A DNA stretch of 64,000 bases from Cinclus cinclus (lineage: Eukaryota > Chordata > Aves > Passeriformes > Cinclidae), in assembly GCF_963662255.1 (NCBI RefSeq), contig NC_085047.1, positions 89,834,259 to 89,898,258 on the forward strand, given 5' to 3'. The stretch's first letter is position 1, and the number at the start of each line of letters is the position of its first letter. The notes beneath the pieces were generated by a model, which saw only the letters and a list, made by a program, of their open reading frames with translations, made no database searches and had not been told where the DNA came from. A program made the position numbers and the translations under genes. This document shows, one piece after another, positions 50,181 through 59,900 of the stretch.

Positions 50181-52309
50181 TTAAAAATGCAGTGGTGGGC
50201 TTGCTTTTATATACATCCCAGTGAAAAAGAGCTTAGAAGTAAAAATATATTCAAGTGTGCCTTCACAGCTCTGAGAGCAAGAAACTTTTTATTTGCTTGT
50301 GCTTTTTTGCCTGAAAGACGCTGAGACAACTTAACTAAAGATGCAATTCAGGCAGTTTGGTCTGTAAGTAAAACAAAGTACACACCATATTGGATGACTC
50401 ATAGCGAAATTGCAAGAGCAGATTAAATCAGTGGGAGACATGAGCTTTTCTGTAAACAATTTCAAAGTTACTGACACCAAAGCACAAGGCAGTGCAGTAT
50501 TAGGCACCTGTTAGGGGAAGATACAACTAAAATACATGACATTGTGAGGTGATGTGTTGAACAGGCAGTGTGGGGACCAGCACAAAACAGCATTTGTAGC
50601 ATCTTGAGATCAACAACATGTTGTGAACAACAGCATGTCATCATAAAGGCACATTTCTTTCCCTCTGGATTGGATACTTCCCAGGAATTCCCCTCCCGGG
50701 GGTATTTCGGTGGAGGGCCCAATGACTAGGAGGTTTGGGACAGGAATGAGGAGAATGCAACCACTCCCCGTTATCATTTTTCCCACCCACCCTCCCACGG
50801 TTGAGGAGCTCTTCTCCCTCCCAAGGCTTTCACAGGAGCTCTGGAGCAGCTGGCAAGGGGAGGCATGCCAGCTACAGCTCTGCTGGAAGGGGCCCTTAAG
50901 GAGGGCTGCAAAGACAACTGATCTCAAGCTCTGGCCCTCTGCAGGGCTCCCTGTGGTCTGCTGGGGAACTCCTAAGGTAAATTAAACTGTTCTTTGGGGT
51001 GAGGGCAGAGGAAATGATCTTTTCCTAAGTGATCTGTAAAAGGACTATCATGACCTACCAGTATCAATACAAAGTAAAACAGCTGTGATTAAGTTTGCCC
51101 ACACAATTTGTCCTGTCAGCTAGGGACTTCACCCATCAAATTTTAAATCCCATGAGAGCAGGTTATTGCAGTGTTGAGCACTACAGAAAGTCAAAGTGTA
51201 GGTGATTTCAAATCTAGAACAGACATGATTGTAAGTATTGGGTCAAATAAGTCATTGACTGCTACTTTTTCGTATAGCAGCTGAACAGTGCTGTGTCTCC
51301 TGCCTGGCATGCATTCACAGCTATGGCAAGCAATCTCCACTCAGGAGAGGTTTGGCATTGAAAGAACTGCAATATTTTAAATTGGGATTTGAGGAGTCAT
51401 GCAGACCTTTGATCTGGAATAGACTATTTCTTGCTGAGTAGAAATTGGTGCTGTATTTGGCAGATGGCACTGACTCAGGTGTTTATCCAGAGTGCTCTGA
51501 TGGATATGTACATGTATGTTCACAGACTACAGATAAATATGTAGTGACTTAGGTTAGTGTGATAAAAATGTTTGGCTAATGAGTGTCAAAACTACAAACA
51601 CAACCGATTCTCCCAAAATTTGAAGAAAAAAAATATTTCAGTTGGGTACTGGATTTGTCAGCTAAATCAGGACTGACTGCTGCTGCAAGCCATAATGCTA
51701 AAATATACCACTTGCATAGGATGCCCTCTGTGCTTTACATCTACAAATTATCCTTCCATCATCCCAGTGAACTATTACTATAATCATATAAAACCCAGGA
51801 ATACTAAACTATCAGAGCTTTCCTGACTAAGCCAAAGCTATACAGCACTTGGGTGACAGTGACAGGTGAAAAACAAAGACTAGGAACTTCTGAATTATTT
51901 TTCCTGTCTCTAGACAATTTTTGTATGTAATAGAGATCAGGTAAAATAATGGTAGTAATGCAGGTCCAAGTTTACATATGCTCAGTTGTTATAGCCATGT
52001 TGCTGTCTTTGCAATAGCAGCTTAAAAAGGGATTGCTTTAAAAAGCTCCACTCAAAACCAAGACACCCCTATCTGTATTTTGAAACCTGGTATCTTCTTC
52101 ATAGCTCCATTATCATTATTAAAAAAGCTTGTTCCTTAAAATAATTAACTGATATAATCAATATTTAAAATAAATTTTACTTTATTTCAGTTAACAACCC
52201 ATAGGTATGACTTTGTATAGTTAAATTTTTCTCCATCTCTGATTTAAGAATTCAGTGTTTCCAGATTTTTTTAATGTAATATTTGTATTTGACCACTGAT
52301 TTTTATAAT

Positions 52310-52530
52310 GCTTTCTGGTATTCAGTTTTTCTGTTATGTATAATCATCCAGCAATTTCAATTATGACTGATGGGGTCAGGAAAATTTCACTTTCAACCAT
52401 ATTAGTTCTTCTCACTATATTTCTCCCAGCTAATTCTAATTTTAATTAGATTGAGCAGCAATTGATTGTACTGATGTACAATTCAATTAATTCCACAGCG
52501 ATGACTGAGGTTATTTGCTGAGTGACAGCA
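52310..52530. promoter_or_regulatory. AT-rich segment dense in homeodomain-type core motifs, candidate enhancer
   Basis: Within 52,431-52,490 the sequence carries several TAATT/ATTA cores, including TAATTTTAATTA at 52,438-52,449 and CAATTAATT at about 52,484-52,492. It also has CAATTG at 52,459-52,464 and a small inverted repeat (TTGTAC ... GTACAA). Clustering of such cores is a feature of some developmental enhancers, but it also arises from AT-rich composition alone. No conservation information is available here, so this is only a candidate. Confidence 0.2.
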
Positions 52531-53513
52531 AAATACTAGAGTACACTAAAATTTACAATAATTATTTACCAGTTCTACTGGAAACAGTGGTCCATCATCT
52601 TGTATACCAAAATTCTGATCTTAAAGTCACACCTATTTAGGTTTTTTTAACTTATTTCCCATTAGGAAATGAGGATGACTTCATTTGTTAAGTGTAGAGG
52701 TCATAAGCTCTGAAACATTAAGAAGGAACTTAATGACCACAAAAACTATCTCAAATTTAACTTTTCATCAGAGGCAGGTGAATTCTTGGTTTAGGGTTGC
52801 ATGCCCATTGTTTTTTGCCTCCCATCACAGTAGACCATATAGATACAAGGAAAATCATCTAATGATCACACTACTTATGGCCTTGTCTTTTAATTTTGGG
52901 TTGGAAAGTAAAATACAGACTACACTTCTGTATTTTCTGAACCAGAAAAAAACCAGATTAGACTAAGACCATTGCAGATGATGTTTGATCTGCATGGATT
53001 GTACATCTCTGTCTAGACTGTAGACTAAAACCTTGTGCACTGATCAGTAAGAGTCTGCATTACCCATTCAAATAGGAAATGTTGCATGAAGGTAAAATTC
53101 ATGCCAGCATATAATAGCAGCAAATGACTTACACTGTCTGACCTAATTCAGAATCGTCAACCTCAAACATTCAAAAATTCAATCACGTCACCAATCTCGG
53201 AACTAAGGTAAAATCCTGATTTAAAAGCACACTGATTTCTCTTTTATCTATAGGTTTCTAAATTCACAGAGAGCAGGCTTCCAAGACTTTTCCTGGCAGT
53301 CATGAAGGATGAAAACATTGTTTTGAAGGTTGCACTTTCTGCATACCTTTTTTCACATTCTTGGGATCAGTGCTCTGAGAGATACAATACATTTTGTACA
53401 ACAATTAAAATAATTGTCAAAACAGTTTTCAAAGAGAAGGCCTATGATTAGTCACCAGTTATTAGAAAATGATTGGGAAGGCTAAGGAGGAGCATTTTTT
53501 TCCTTCTCTGCAG

Positions 53514-54080
53514 CTAACTACAGCATTGTCAGTTTGTGAAACTGACACCAGTCTGACCTCTAAAGGTCAGCTCTTTGATATGAAGTTGATAATTAAGGCT
53601 GAAGACATATAGTACAGAGCAAAGTAGGAACTTAAACCCGAGTCAGTGTGATGTCACAGGACTGTTGTGCTGCCCTCACTCACAACCTGCAGCTGCTTTT
53701 TCAACCTCTTGGCCCAGCTCAGTCCCACCATCCCTCTGCTCCATTTGCCCAGGCTCTTGGGGTGGCATGGTAAAGTAATGTATCTATGGATCTGCAGCAC
53801 ATCACATTGCCACTTTTTCAGACCATGGCTGCTGGAGCAAGCTGGGATGGGCCAGAGAAGTCCTGTCCAGGCACATAAATGCTGCAAGGTTGTGGCTGTG
53901 GGTCCTCAAGGAAGCTGCCATGGAACTTGGCCCATGGAGTTTGAGGGCCCATGGGATGAATTCCCCTACATCAGTAAACAACTACATACTCTTGGAAAAT
54001 GTTCCTCCAAAGCAAAGAAAGCACTGATCCGTGGCCTTATACAACTCATAAATTGGCCAAGCAGCCTACTGGATCTCCAG
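53514..54080 (+). other. Open segment bounded by splice-like signals, unrecognised
   Basis: A pyrimidine-rich stretch ending in 'ttctctgcag' (to 53,513) is followed by a plus-strand frame open from 53,652. At 54,081 there is a consensus donor (ctccag|gtaaga), which the frame reads through to a stop at 54,138-54,140. The translated protein is rich in L, S, C and W and resembles no family I know. The frame is not open back to the acceptor (TGA at 53,649). It could be an exon of a non-coding transcript or a coincidence of common short signals; I favour coincidence. Confidence 0.15.
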
Positions 54081-55265
54081 GTAAGACAACCTCCTCTGTT
54101 TCTTGTCTGCTGCCTCTCCCTGCAGATTTTTTCCCCATGAGAGGGGAGTATCAGCTTGCAGTCTTGAGCAAAGTCCAGTGTGGGCAATCCCATTTTGCTA
54201 CATAACCTACCACAGCAGTGGAATGTTATATCTGCACCACTGGCTCTGAACTGTTACACAGCTGTGGCACATGCCAGGGGATTGTGCTCCTCCCTTGAAA
54301 TGGTTGCACCTCATGGCTGGAAGATGCAATGTCTGTGTCTCTGCACTGTGCAGAACAGCCAGCTCTGGACAGAATTTGGTATTTAAGTGCAAAACGGAGA
54401 TTACACACCAGAGTCAAAACATTTAACAGCAGTATTTTGAATTTCAAAACTGTATGAAAGATCACTTTTAACCTTTGAATAGAGTTCAAAAGATGTCCCT
54501 CAGCACACTTCCACTTTTAAATAAACAGGAGAATCAAGGGCCCTGACATTTCCAAAGCCCAAAACACCGGTTTGTTTTCCTTACATAAATACTTTGAATC
54601 TCAACAACTGTCTACAAAAGATAACAATAGAATTTGTCATAGTTAAATGTGATCTGCTGATAGATTTAGCTTGCAGTTTTACAGCACCTTTGGGGAGCTT
54701 TGGTCAATTGAATAGAAGAATTCAGATGTATTGTGAGCTCTAAGGACACGTTCTTCCCCTCAACGTTTTTCATAAATGTCATTGAAGATGCAGCAGCCAT
54801 GCAGTAAGTGAGAAAAGCAGCTGCCTTACCGTCAGGCTGAATTAGAATCATAGTGCAAATATACTTAAGTGACTCAGCAGTAACTAAGTGAGTATTTGGG
54901 ATCTATTCTCTCCTGCTTGTAGTCATGTAATTCCCCTTCATCTACATGGGAATTGAGCACATGTTTTAAGCAGAAACTAAATGTGTAGTGATGTAAACAT
55001 TTTAAGATTTTTCTTGAGAGAAAAGACACTGACAGAAGTTTTCTGTTATCTTCTGTTGTTCATGCTATTAAAATGAGCATTTTTTTCCAGGTTAGGGAGA
55101 ATTAAAAATTATTTGTTTTTTTCCCCAGAGTGCCCAGAGTTTTTTTACCTTTCCATTTGTTAGTGACACAGTATTAACAACCCCATGTGTATAAATGGAG
55201 TTTAATAAAGTATTGATACCATTAAAAGGCAGGTTTGAAAATCAGAAGGAGTGGCCTTTTGAAAG

Positions 55266-55420
55266 AGGTTAATCACAGAAACACAGAATAAATTAGGTTT
55301 TGGAAAGACTTCTCACATCAAGGGGTCCACCTATATTAACTTAGATTAGGTGTATTTTCACCCCAATGGACTAACACAGAGTGATCAAACACCTCTGCTG
55401 TCCACCTCTGAACTGGACAA
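55266..55420 (-). mobile_element. Probable decayed CR1 3' end, minus strand
   Basis: The run 'aatcacagaaacacagaata' followed by 'ggttttggaaagacttctca' and 'aggggtccacc' follows the reverse complement of the CR1 terminus (octamers, then 'ggttggaaaagacctct', then 'gagtccaac'). It is more diverged than the copy at 49.8 kb. The right boundary is uncertain. Confidence 0.55.
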
Positions 55421-57753
55421 TGTTGTTTTCCAGATTTTCAACTTACCAGTCCCTCTGTCTCATATCCCTGCTAAAATGTCTCCCAGTGGGAGTGAGTATT
55501 AGCTCATACTCTAGATAGAACAGCTGGTGAGAAAACCTGATGCATCTGGAGAAAAGATAAGGTATTTGTGCAGAGAGTAGCAGGAGCCACATCTGGGAGG
55601 TGGTTGTTGTCTCCTGCCACAATGTGTGTAAATACATTAGTGTGGTTTGGATCTGCATGACTGGGATCCATATGTTTGCATGCCCATGCTGTGGATGCCA
55701 CTGCTCTGCCAGACCAGTGGTAAAGCACAAGCAACAGCACATAGGAGAACAGAAAATTGGTAGTCATGAAAAAGAAAGGTGGGAAAAAAATAAAGAACTA
55801 TAAGCTAAAAGACATGCTATTGTTTTTCTAGCCTCTTGTGTAAGACATGAACATCAAGATTAATTGACTGCTATTATGTAATTGCAAAATAGGGTCTATC
55901 ACACAACCTCTGGGTTTGGGGTTTTCATGTAGTCCTGTTTGAAGCAGGAGTATGAGGCATGCTGTCTCTTAGCCAAAGACATAGATACATATTTCTACTA
56001 CTTGCACATTTTTTTCCTTTTTCTATAGTTATGGCCTTAGGCTGGGAAAAATACTTATGCTCCTCTCCAGTGTATGCATTTTCTAAGGACAGCACCACTC
56101 TTATGCATATGCAAAAGTGCATGCTTTACATATTTACTTTCTTTATACAAAACAGTGTGCCTGCCACATCATGTACTGCTTTCATTTCTCTGCATATTCC
56201 CCCAGATTTATCATCTTCTCATATTTAGAATGTAATTCTCACTCAAATCACAAGCAGCCAGCTCTTCTTAATAACAGTTATTTCAGAGATAACAGCTAAT
56301 TATGATATTTTAAAAGGCATACATTAATATTTCAGTAGACTCAATGTTTTGAATTACTACTCAGGGCAACATCTTGCTTGTTTTTGTGGGGAAACGCAAG
56401 GATCCATTCAGCAGGTAGGCAGTTAAAACATCCTTCAACATACAAACCCTTGCAAACACTTTCTACAGTGTCTTCTGTTCAACATAAGCCATACTTTGGA
56501 AAAAAATATCTTTAATGGATCGTTTCTTAATGTAATTAAGTATATTTAACAACAGTATGCTTCAGAGTCCTTAAATTAGCCCTTTGCCTCAAGACAATGT
56601 ATTCCTCCAAATCCCTCCCTAAAACATTCTTATTCTGTAAATCCTATTAGCATTAATCTGCTAAAGTTAGGTGTGTTTTATAATTTTTTTTCCAGATACC
56701 TGGAAAGCTTTGAGAGCTACTGCTCATTCAGCAGCTTATAGTTCCTTCTGGAGGTCTAACTTAGCCTGGAAACTTTAAAGGGTTCATGCCACCTTGCCTT
56801 GGACATCCTCAATTCAACAGTGCTGTAGGGAAAAAGACAAAGCGGAGGATTTATTGTAGGATGGCATTAGAAAGGGTGTGGTAAGGAGGGACAAAACCGA
56901 GACCGAAACCTAACTGTGTACTATAAATGCAAAAGCGAGAAGTAATAATTCACCTCTCTTTTATCACTTCCACAGTGCATTTTGTTCCAGAAACAACAGA
57001 GACTTTTATCTGAAAGTCCTTGGATGACCGATCCCATTTAAATTCAGCCTAAGCCTCTGCAGGCTGAAGTGAGGCCTGACCATACTGTGAGGTGGAGCCA
57101 GCAGGGAACCCAAATATTTTACAGCTCTAAAAAAAGCATGGTCAGATTATTGTTTCAAAAGGAAGATTAACACCTCTCTGAAGTCAAATGCATGCACAAA
57201 ATGCCAGGAAAGGGGATTTCTTTTCCTCCCTGAGGTGCATACAAAGTCTTCCTTGGAAGAAAGAAGTGGCTGCATTTTCCTTTCAGGTTTATCTCACAGG
57301 CATGTGAAAGGCAACTGGGGCTTCCCAAACCATCAATTAAATGCTGTGAGAATTTGTAAAAGTTAACAAGGGGAAGAGGGAGTCATCTGAGGATTTTTAA
57401 ACCATTTAAAGCAGGAGCATGGAAAGATTGCTGAGCTCACATTTTAAAACCATCCTATTTCAAGCTTCTAAAACCTTTGTCCCAAGATCTCACTGCTAGA
57501 TTAAGCTTGGTCACAGAACACAAGACAGCAGGGCTGCTGACTTTAATTTGGACTCAGAAAGAGTGGTGCTGCCTAGCCTTGCCTCCCAAGCCAGGAAATG
57601 TCTCCTGAGGAGAACCAGTATGGCTAACACTCCAGCCTCCTCCCCCTCGAAGCTGCCATGTCGTAAAGGGTTTACAGTATTTTAGAGTGGCTTCCCCCTT
57701 CCCCCCTGCCCACGTCGAGGGATGATCTTTCCCGGTAGCCCAGGGACACTACT

Positions 57754-57771
57754 GGGGGGGGGTGGGGGGGG
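57754..57771. repeat. G-run cluster
   Basis: Two runs of G (nine and eight) separated by a single T. It is a G-quadruplex-prone, sequencing-difficult element just upstream of the CR1 end and the CpG island. Confidence 0.8.
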
Positions 57772-57904
57772 AGGCCACTGGGGATGTCAGGTTGGCTATT
57801 CCCACTAGAGACCAGGGCCACCATGGGGTGCTTCTGCCTATGCCTATAACCACTGCTGGTTATAGGTGCTTCCCGTGAGTGGAGGGGCACAGCAGCTGGC
57901 ACCC

Positions 57905-58194
57905 AGCCACGGGGCTCTGTTTTGGAATTGGCTTACCCCAGGGACCGGCCTGAAGTCTGTCAGGGGAGGTTTAGGCAGGGTATTAGAAAAAGACTCTTCA
58001 CCCAGAGGATGGTTGAGCACTGTAACAGCCACCCCAGGGAAGTGGTCACAGCACCGAGCCTGACAGAATTCAAGAAGGATTTGGACAACGCTCTCAGCAT
58101 ATGATGGAATTCTTGGAGTGTCCTCTGCTTGCCAGAGTTGGAATCGATGAACCTCGTGGGTTCCTTCCACCACAGGATATTCTCTGATTCTGTG
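57905..58194 (+). mobile_element. CR1 3' end abutting the CpG island, plus strand
   Basis: The plus strand encodes the CR1 ORF2 C-terminus at about 57,958-58,101, readable as GRFRQGIRKRLFTQRMVEHC and FKKDLDNALSI, with the stop TGA at 58,102-58,104. A 90-base 3' UTR follows with the usual 'gatgaacctcgtgggttcct' and 'aggatattctctgattctg' sequence, ending in degenerate octamers near 58,194. The left boundary is approximate. The element is 5'-truncated and inactive. It sits immediately upstream of the presumed promoter, so its 3' end forms the island shore. Confidence 0.88.
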
Positions 58195-58649
58195 GCTTGG
58201 AGGGGCTGCCAAGGGCTCAACACCCAGCGCTCACCGCCCGACCCGGCTGATAACACGGGGCGCTGAAGGAGGCTGAAACTTCGCCCCGGGCCGTCAGGGA
58301 AGAGAAGGGCTGGGAAGAGCTGGGGCTGCGGCCTCCTGGCGGCTAATGGGCGGCAGCAGAAGCGCCCCGATACCGCGGCTGGAAGTTCCCCGGCGGCAGC
58401 GGCCCCGCGCTCCCGGTCCCTGAAGCCCCCGGCCCGTGGCAGCCCCGGGGCGAACCGCGGCGCGCCCCTTCCTTCGGCCCGGCCGCCAAGCGTCCGCGTC
58501 CCCCATCCCCGGCTCTTGCAGCATCCGCCAGTACTTCTGCCGAGCGCTTCCACTCCCAGCGGGGCAGCTTCTCCGGTAGCGCCGGGTCTCACGGGGTCGG
58601 AAGAGGGAGGAGATATCGGGGCGCTCCTGCTGGGCAGGGCCCCTCTTTG

Positions 58650-59201
58650 CCCCGCCCCGCGGTCCCGGAGAGGTCCTCCCGCAGAGGAGAGGGAGCCACC
58701 CGGGCTGTCCCTGCCTGTCCTTCCCGCGCTGGGGCGGGGGAGAAGCGGCCCTCCCGGCGGACAAGGGGGAGCCCGGGGAGCTCCTCCCGCGCGATCCCGG
58801 CAGCGGCAGCGGCAGGAAGGGCAGGGCGGGGGCGGGGGCTGTGCCGGGGGGGCGGTTCGCGGAGGAGGGGCCGCCGCCGCCGCCGCCGCCGGGCGCAGCA
58901 GGCAGAGGGAAGGCAGGGAGCGGAGCTGCTGCTGCCGCCGCCGCCGTTGCCGCTGCCGAGGGCTGGGGCCTTGGACGCGTCCGGCGAAGAGCGCAGGAGG
59001 AGAAGGAAGGGGAAAGGGGGGGAGCCAGCCGGCCCCTCTCGGAGGACGCGGCCCGCATCCGCCCGGGGAAGGGCAGAGGGAAACGGAGGGGGAGCGAGCG
59101 GGCGCCGCCGCCGCCGAGGAGACAAAGAAGCGGAGCCCGCCTGGGCTGAGAGCCTCGCCGCCGCCGCCCGCCCCGCTCCGCTCCCCGCCAGCCGGCCGGA
59201 G
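58650..59201 (+). other. Candidate 5' non-coding first exon
   Basis: Proposed from the splice donor at its end: CCGGAG|GTGAGCG, with the GT at 59,202-59,203, matches the vertebrate consensus well. The region carries CCG-type trinucleotide runs typical of GC-rich 5' UTRs: (CCG)7 at 58,871-58,891, a mixed GCT/GCC run at 58,925-58,958, and shorter runs at 59,104-59,116 and 59,156-59,169. It has no ATG, so translation would begin in a downstream exon. The start is a guess; the transcription start could be anywhere from about 58,600 to 59,000. Translated frames are open for long distances on both strands only because stop codons are rare at this GC content. A second donor-like site (TAG|GTAAAG, GT at 59,889-59,890) could define a longer or alternative exon. 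Confidence 0.5.
58871..58958. repeat. CCG/GCT trinucleotide runs in presumed 5' UTR
   Basis: (CCG)7 at 58,871-58,891 and a (GCT)n-(GCC)n compound run at 58,925-58,958. Such repeats in 5' UTRs are often length-variable and can affect translation or methylation in other vertebrate genes. No effect can be inferred here. Confidence 0.9.
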
Positions 59202-59438
59202 GTGAGCGCGGCCGCGGACGGGACGGGGATGGGGCCGGGCCGTGGGCTGGGGCCCGCCGCAAACTTGTGGCGGCCGTGGGGGACGACGCGGGGAAGGGGC
59301 GTCGGGAGCGGGGGAAAGGCGGGTGTCACCTGGGCGGCCGAGGCTCCGCGGCCGTCCCGCGCAGGAGGGGCCGGTACCTGCCGGGGGCGGCACGGGGGGC
59401 CCGGAGCGGGAGGAGGTTTGTGTGCCACGTCCAGTTGC

Positions 59439-59455
59439 GGGGGGGGGGGGGGGGG
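59439..59455. repeat. Poly-G run of 17
   Basis: Unbroken G run within the CpG island, in the presumed first intron, followed by TTGGGG. It is G-quadruplex-prone, and its length is likely uncertain in any assembly. Confidence 0.9.
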
Positions 59456-59502
59456 TTGGGGCCTCGGGGGCGGTTCCTCCTCATCCTCCGGAGTTGCTGC
59501 TC

Positions 59503-59527
59503 GTGTGTGTGTGTGTGTGTGCGTGTG
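59503..59527. repeat. (GT)n microsatellite
   Basis: Nine GT units at 59,503-59,520, followed by GCGTGTG. It lies in the presumed first intron at the right side of the island. Confidence 0.9.
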
Positions 59528-59900
59528 ACAGCCGTTGCTTTGTGCCGCCCGGCCGGGGGGCAGCGCCGGGCCGGGACGCCACCCCCCTACCCCTCGCGGG
59601 GCTCCGGTGAATGGAGGCGGTGTATCCGGCGGCCGCGGGGCAGCGACGGGGGAAGGCGGGCAGCGCCTCCCGGCCGGAGCGCGGCGCAACCCGAAAGTTT
59701 CCCGGGAGCGGGAGCGCCGCCGCCCTGCACGGGGACCGGCGGGCACACCGGGCTGCGGCGGGCGCATGGCCCTCGGCCCGCTCAGGTCGTTTTTCTTTCC
59801 GTCACCGACTTTCGACTTCAGTAGGGCCGAGGCCGGGGCTTTTCTCAAGGAGCGGGCTGCGCTTTGGCCTCGGTCGATGCCAGAGTAGGTAAAGAACATA

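Larger units (their letters stand above)
49901..57904. other. Gene-poor sequence up to the CpG island
   Basis: No coding exon can be supported. It contains a possible MIR/L2-like fossil (about 50,065-50,180), a homeodomain-motif-dense segment (about 52,310-52,530), an open frame bounded by splice-like signals (53,514-54,080) and a short probable CR1 end (about 55,266-55,420), all listed separately. Long runs of G at 57,754-57,771 mark the approach to the GC-rich region. Confidence 0.5.
58200..59900 (+). promoter_or_regulatory. CpG island promoter of a plus-strand gene
   Basis: GC content and CpG density jump sharply from the AT-rich surroundings and fall off again by about 59,950. GC boxes (GGGGCGGGG type) occur at 58,731-58,740, 58,824-58,838 and 58,846-58,854. 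I see no TATA box, as is usual for broad CpG-island promoters. The plus-strand orientation is inferred from a consensus donor at 59,202 and from the absence of plus-strand ATG between about 58,347 and 59,226. The minus strand has at least three ATGs in the same interval. A divergent minus-strand transcript cannot be excluded. The gene body would lie to the right, outside the window. Nothing here allows a gene name. Confidence 0.85.

Noticed and set aside
54840..54862. CR1-like 'agaatcatag' run
   Set aside because: No flanking CR1 similarity; too short.
57960..59393. Minus-strand open frame of 477 codons, and overlapping 443- and 322-codon frames
   Set aside because: They lie in the CpG island, where stop codons are rare in every frame. 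The translations are low-complexity P, R, A and G. The longest one also runs through the antisense of a CR1 terminus. Several frames are open at once on both strands, the mark of composition rather than coding.
58516..59824. Plus-strand frames of 122-293 codons in the CpG island
   Set aside because: Same composition effect. The starts used are not ATG, since none exists on the plus strand between about 58,347 and 59,226, and the frames run through the probable splice donor.
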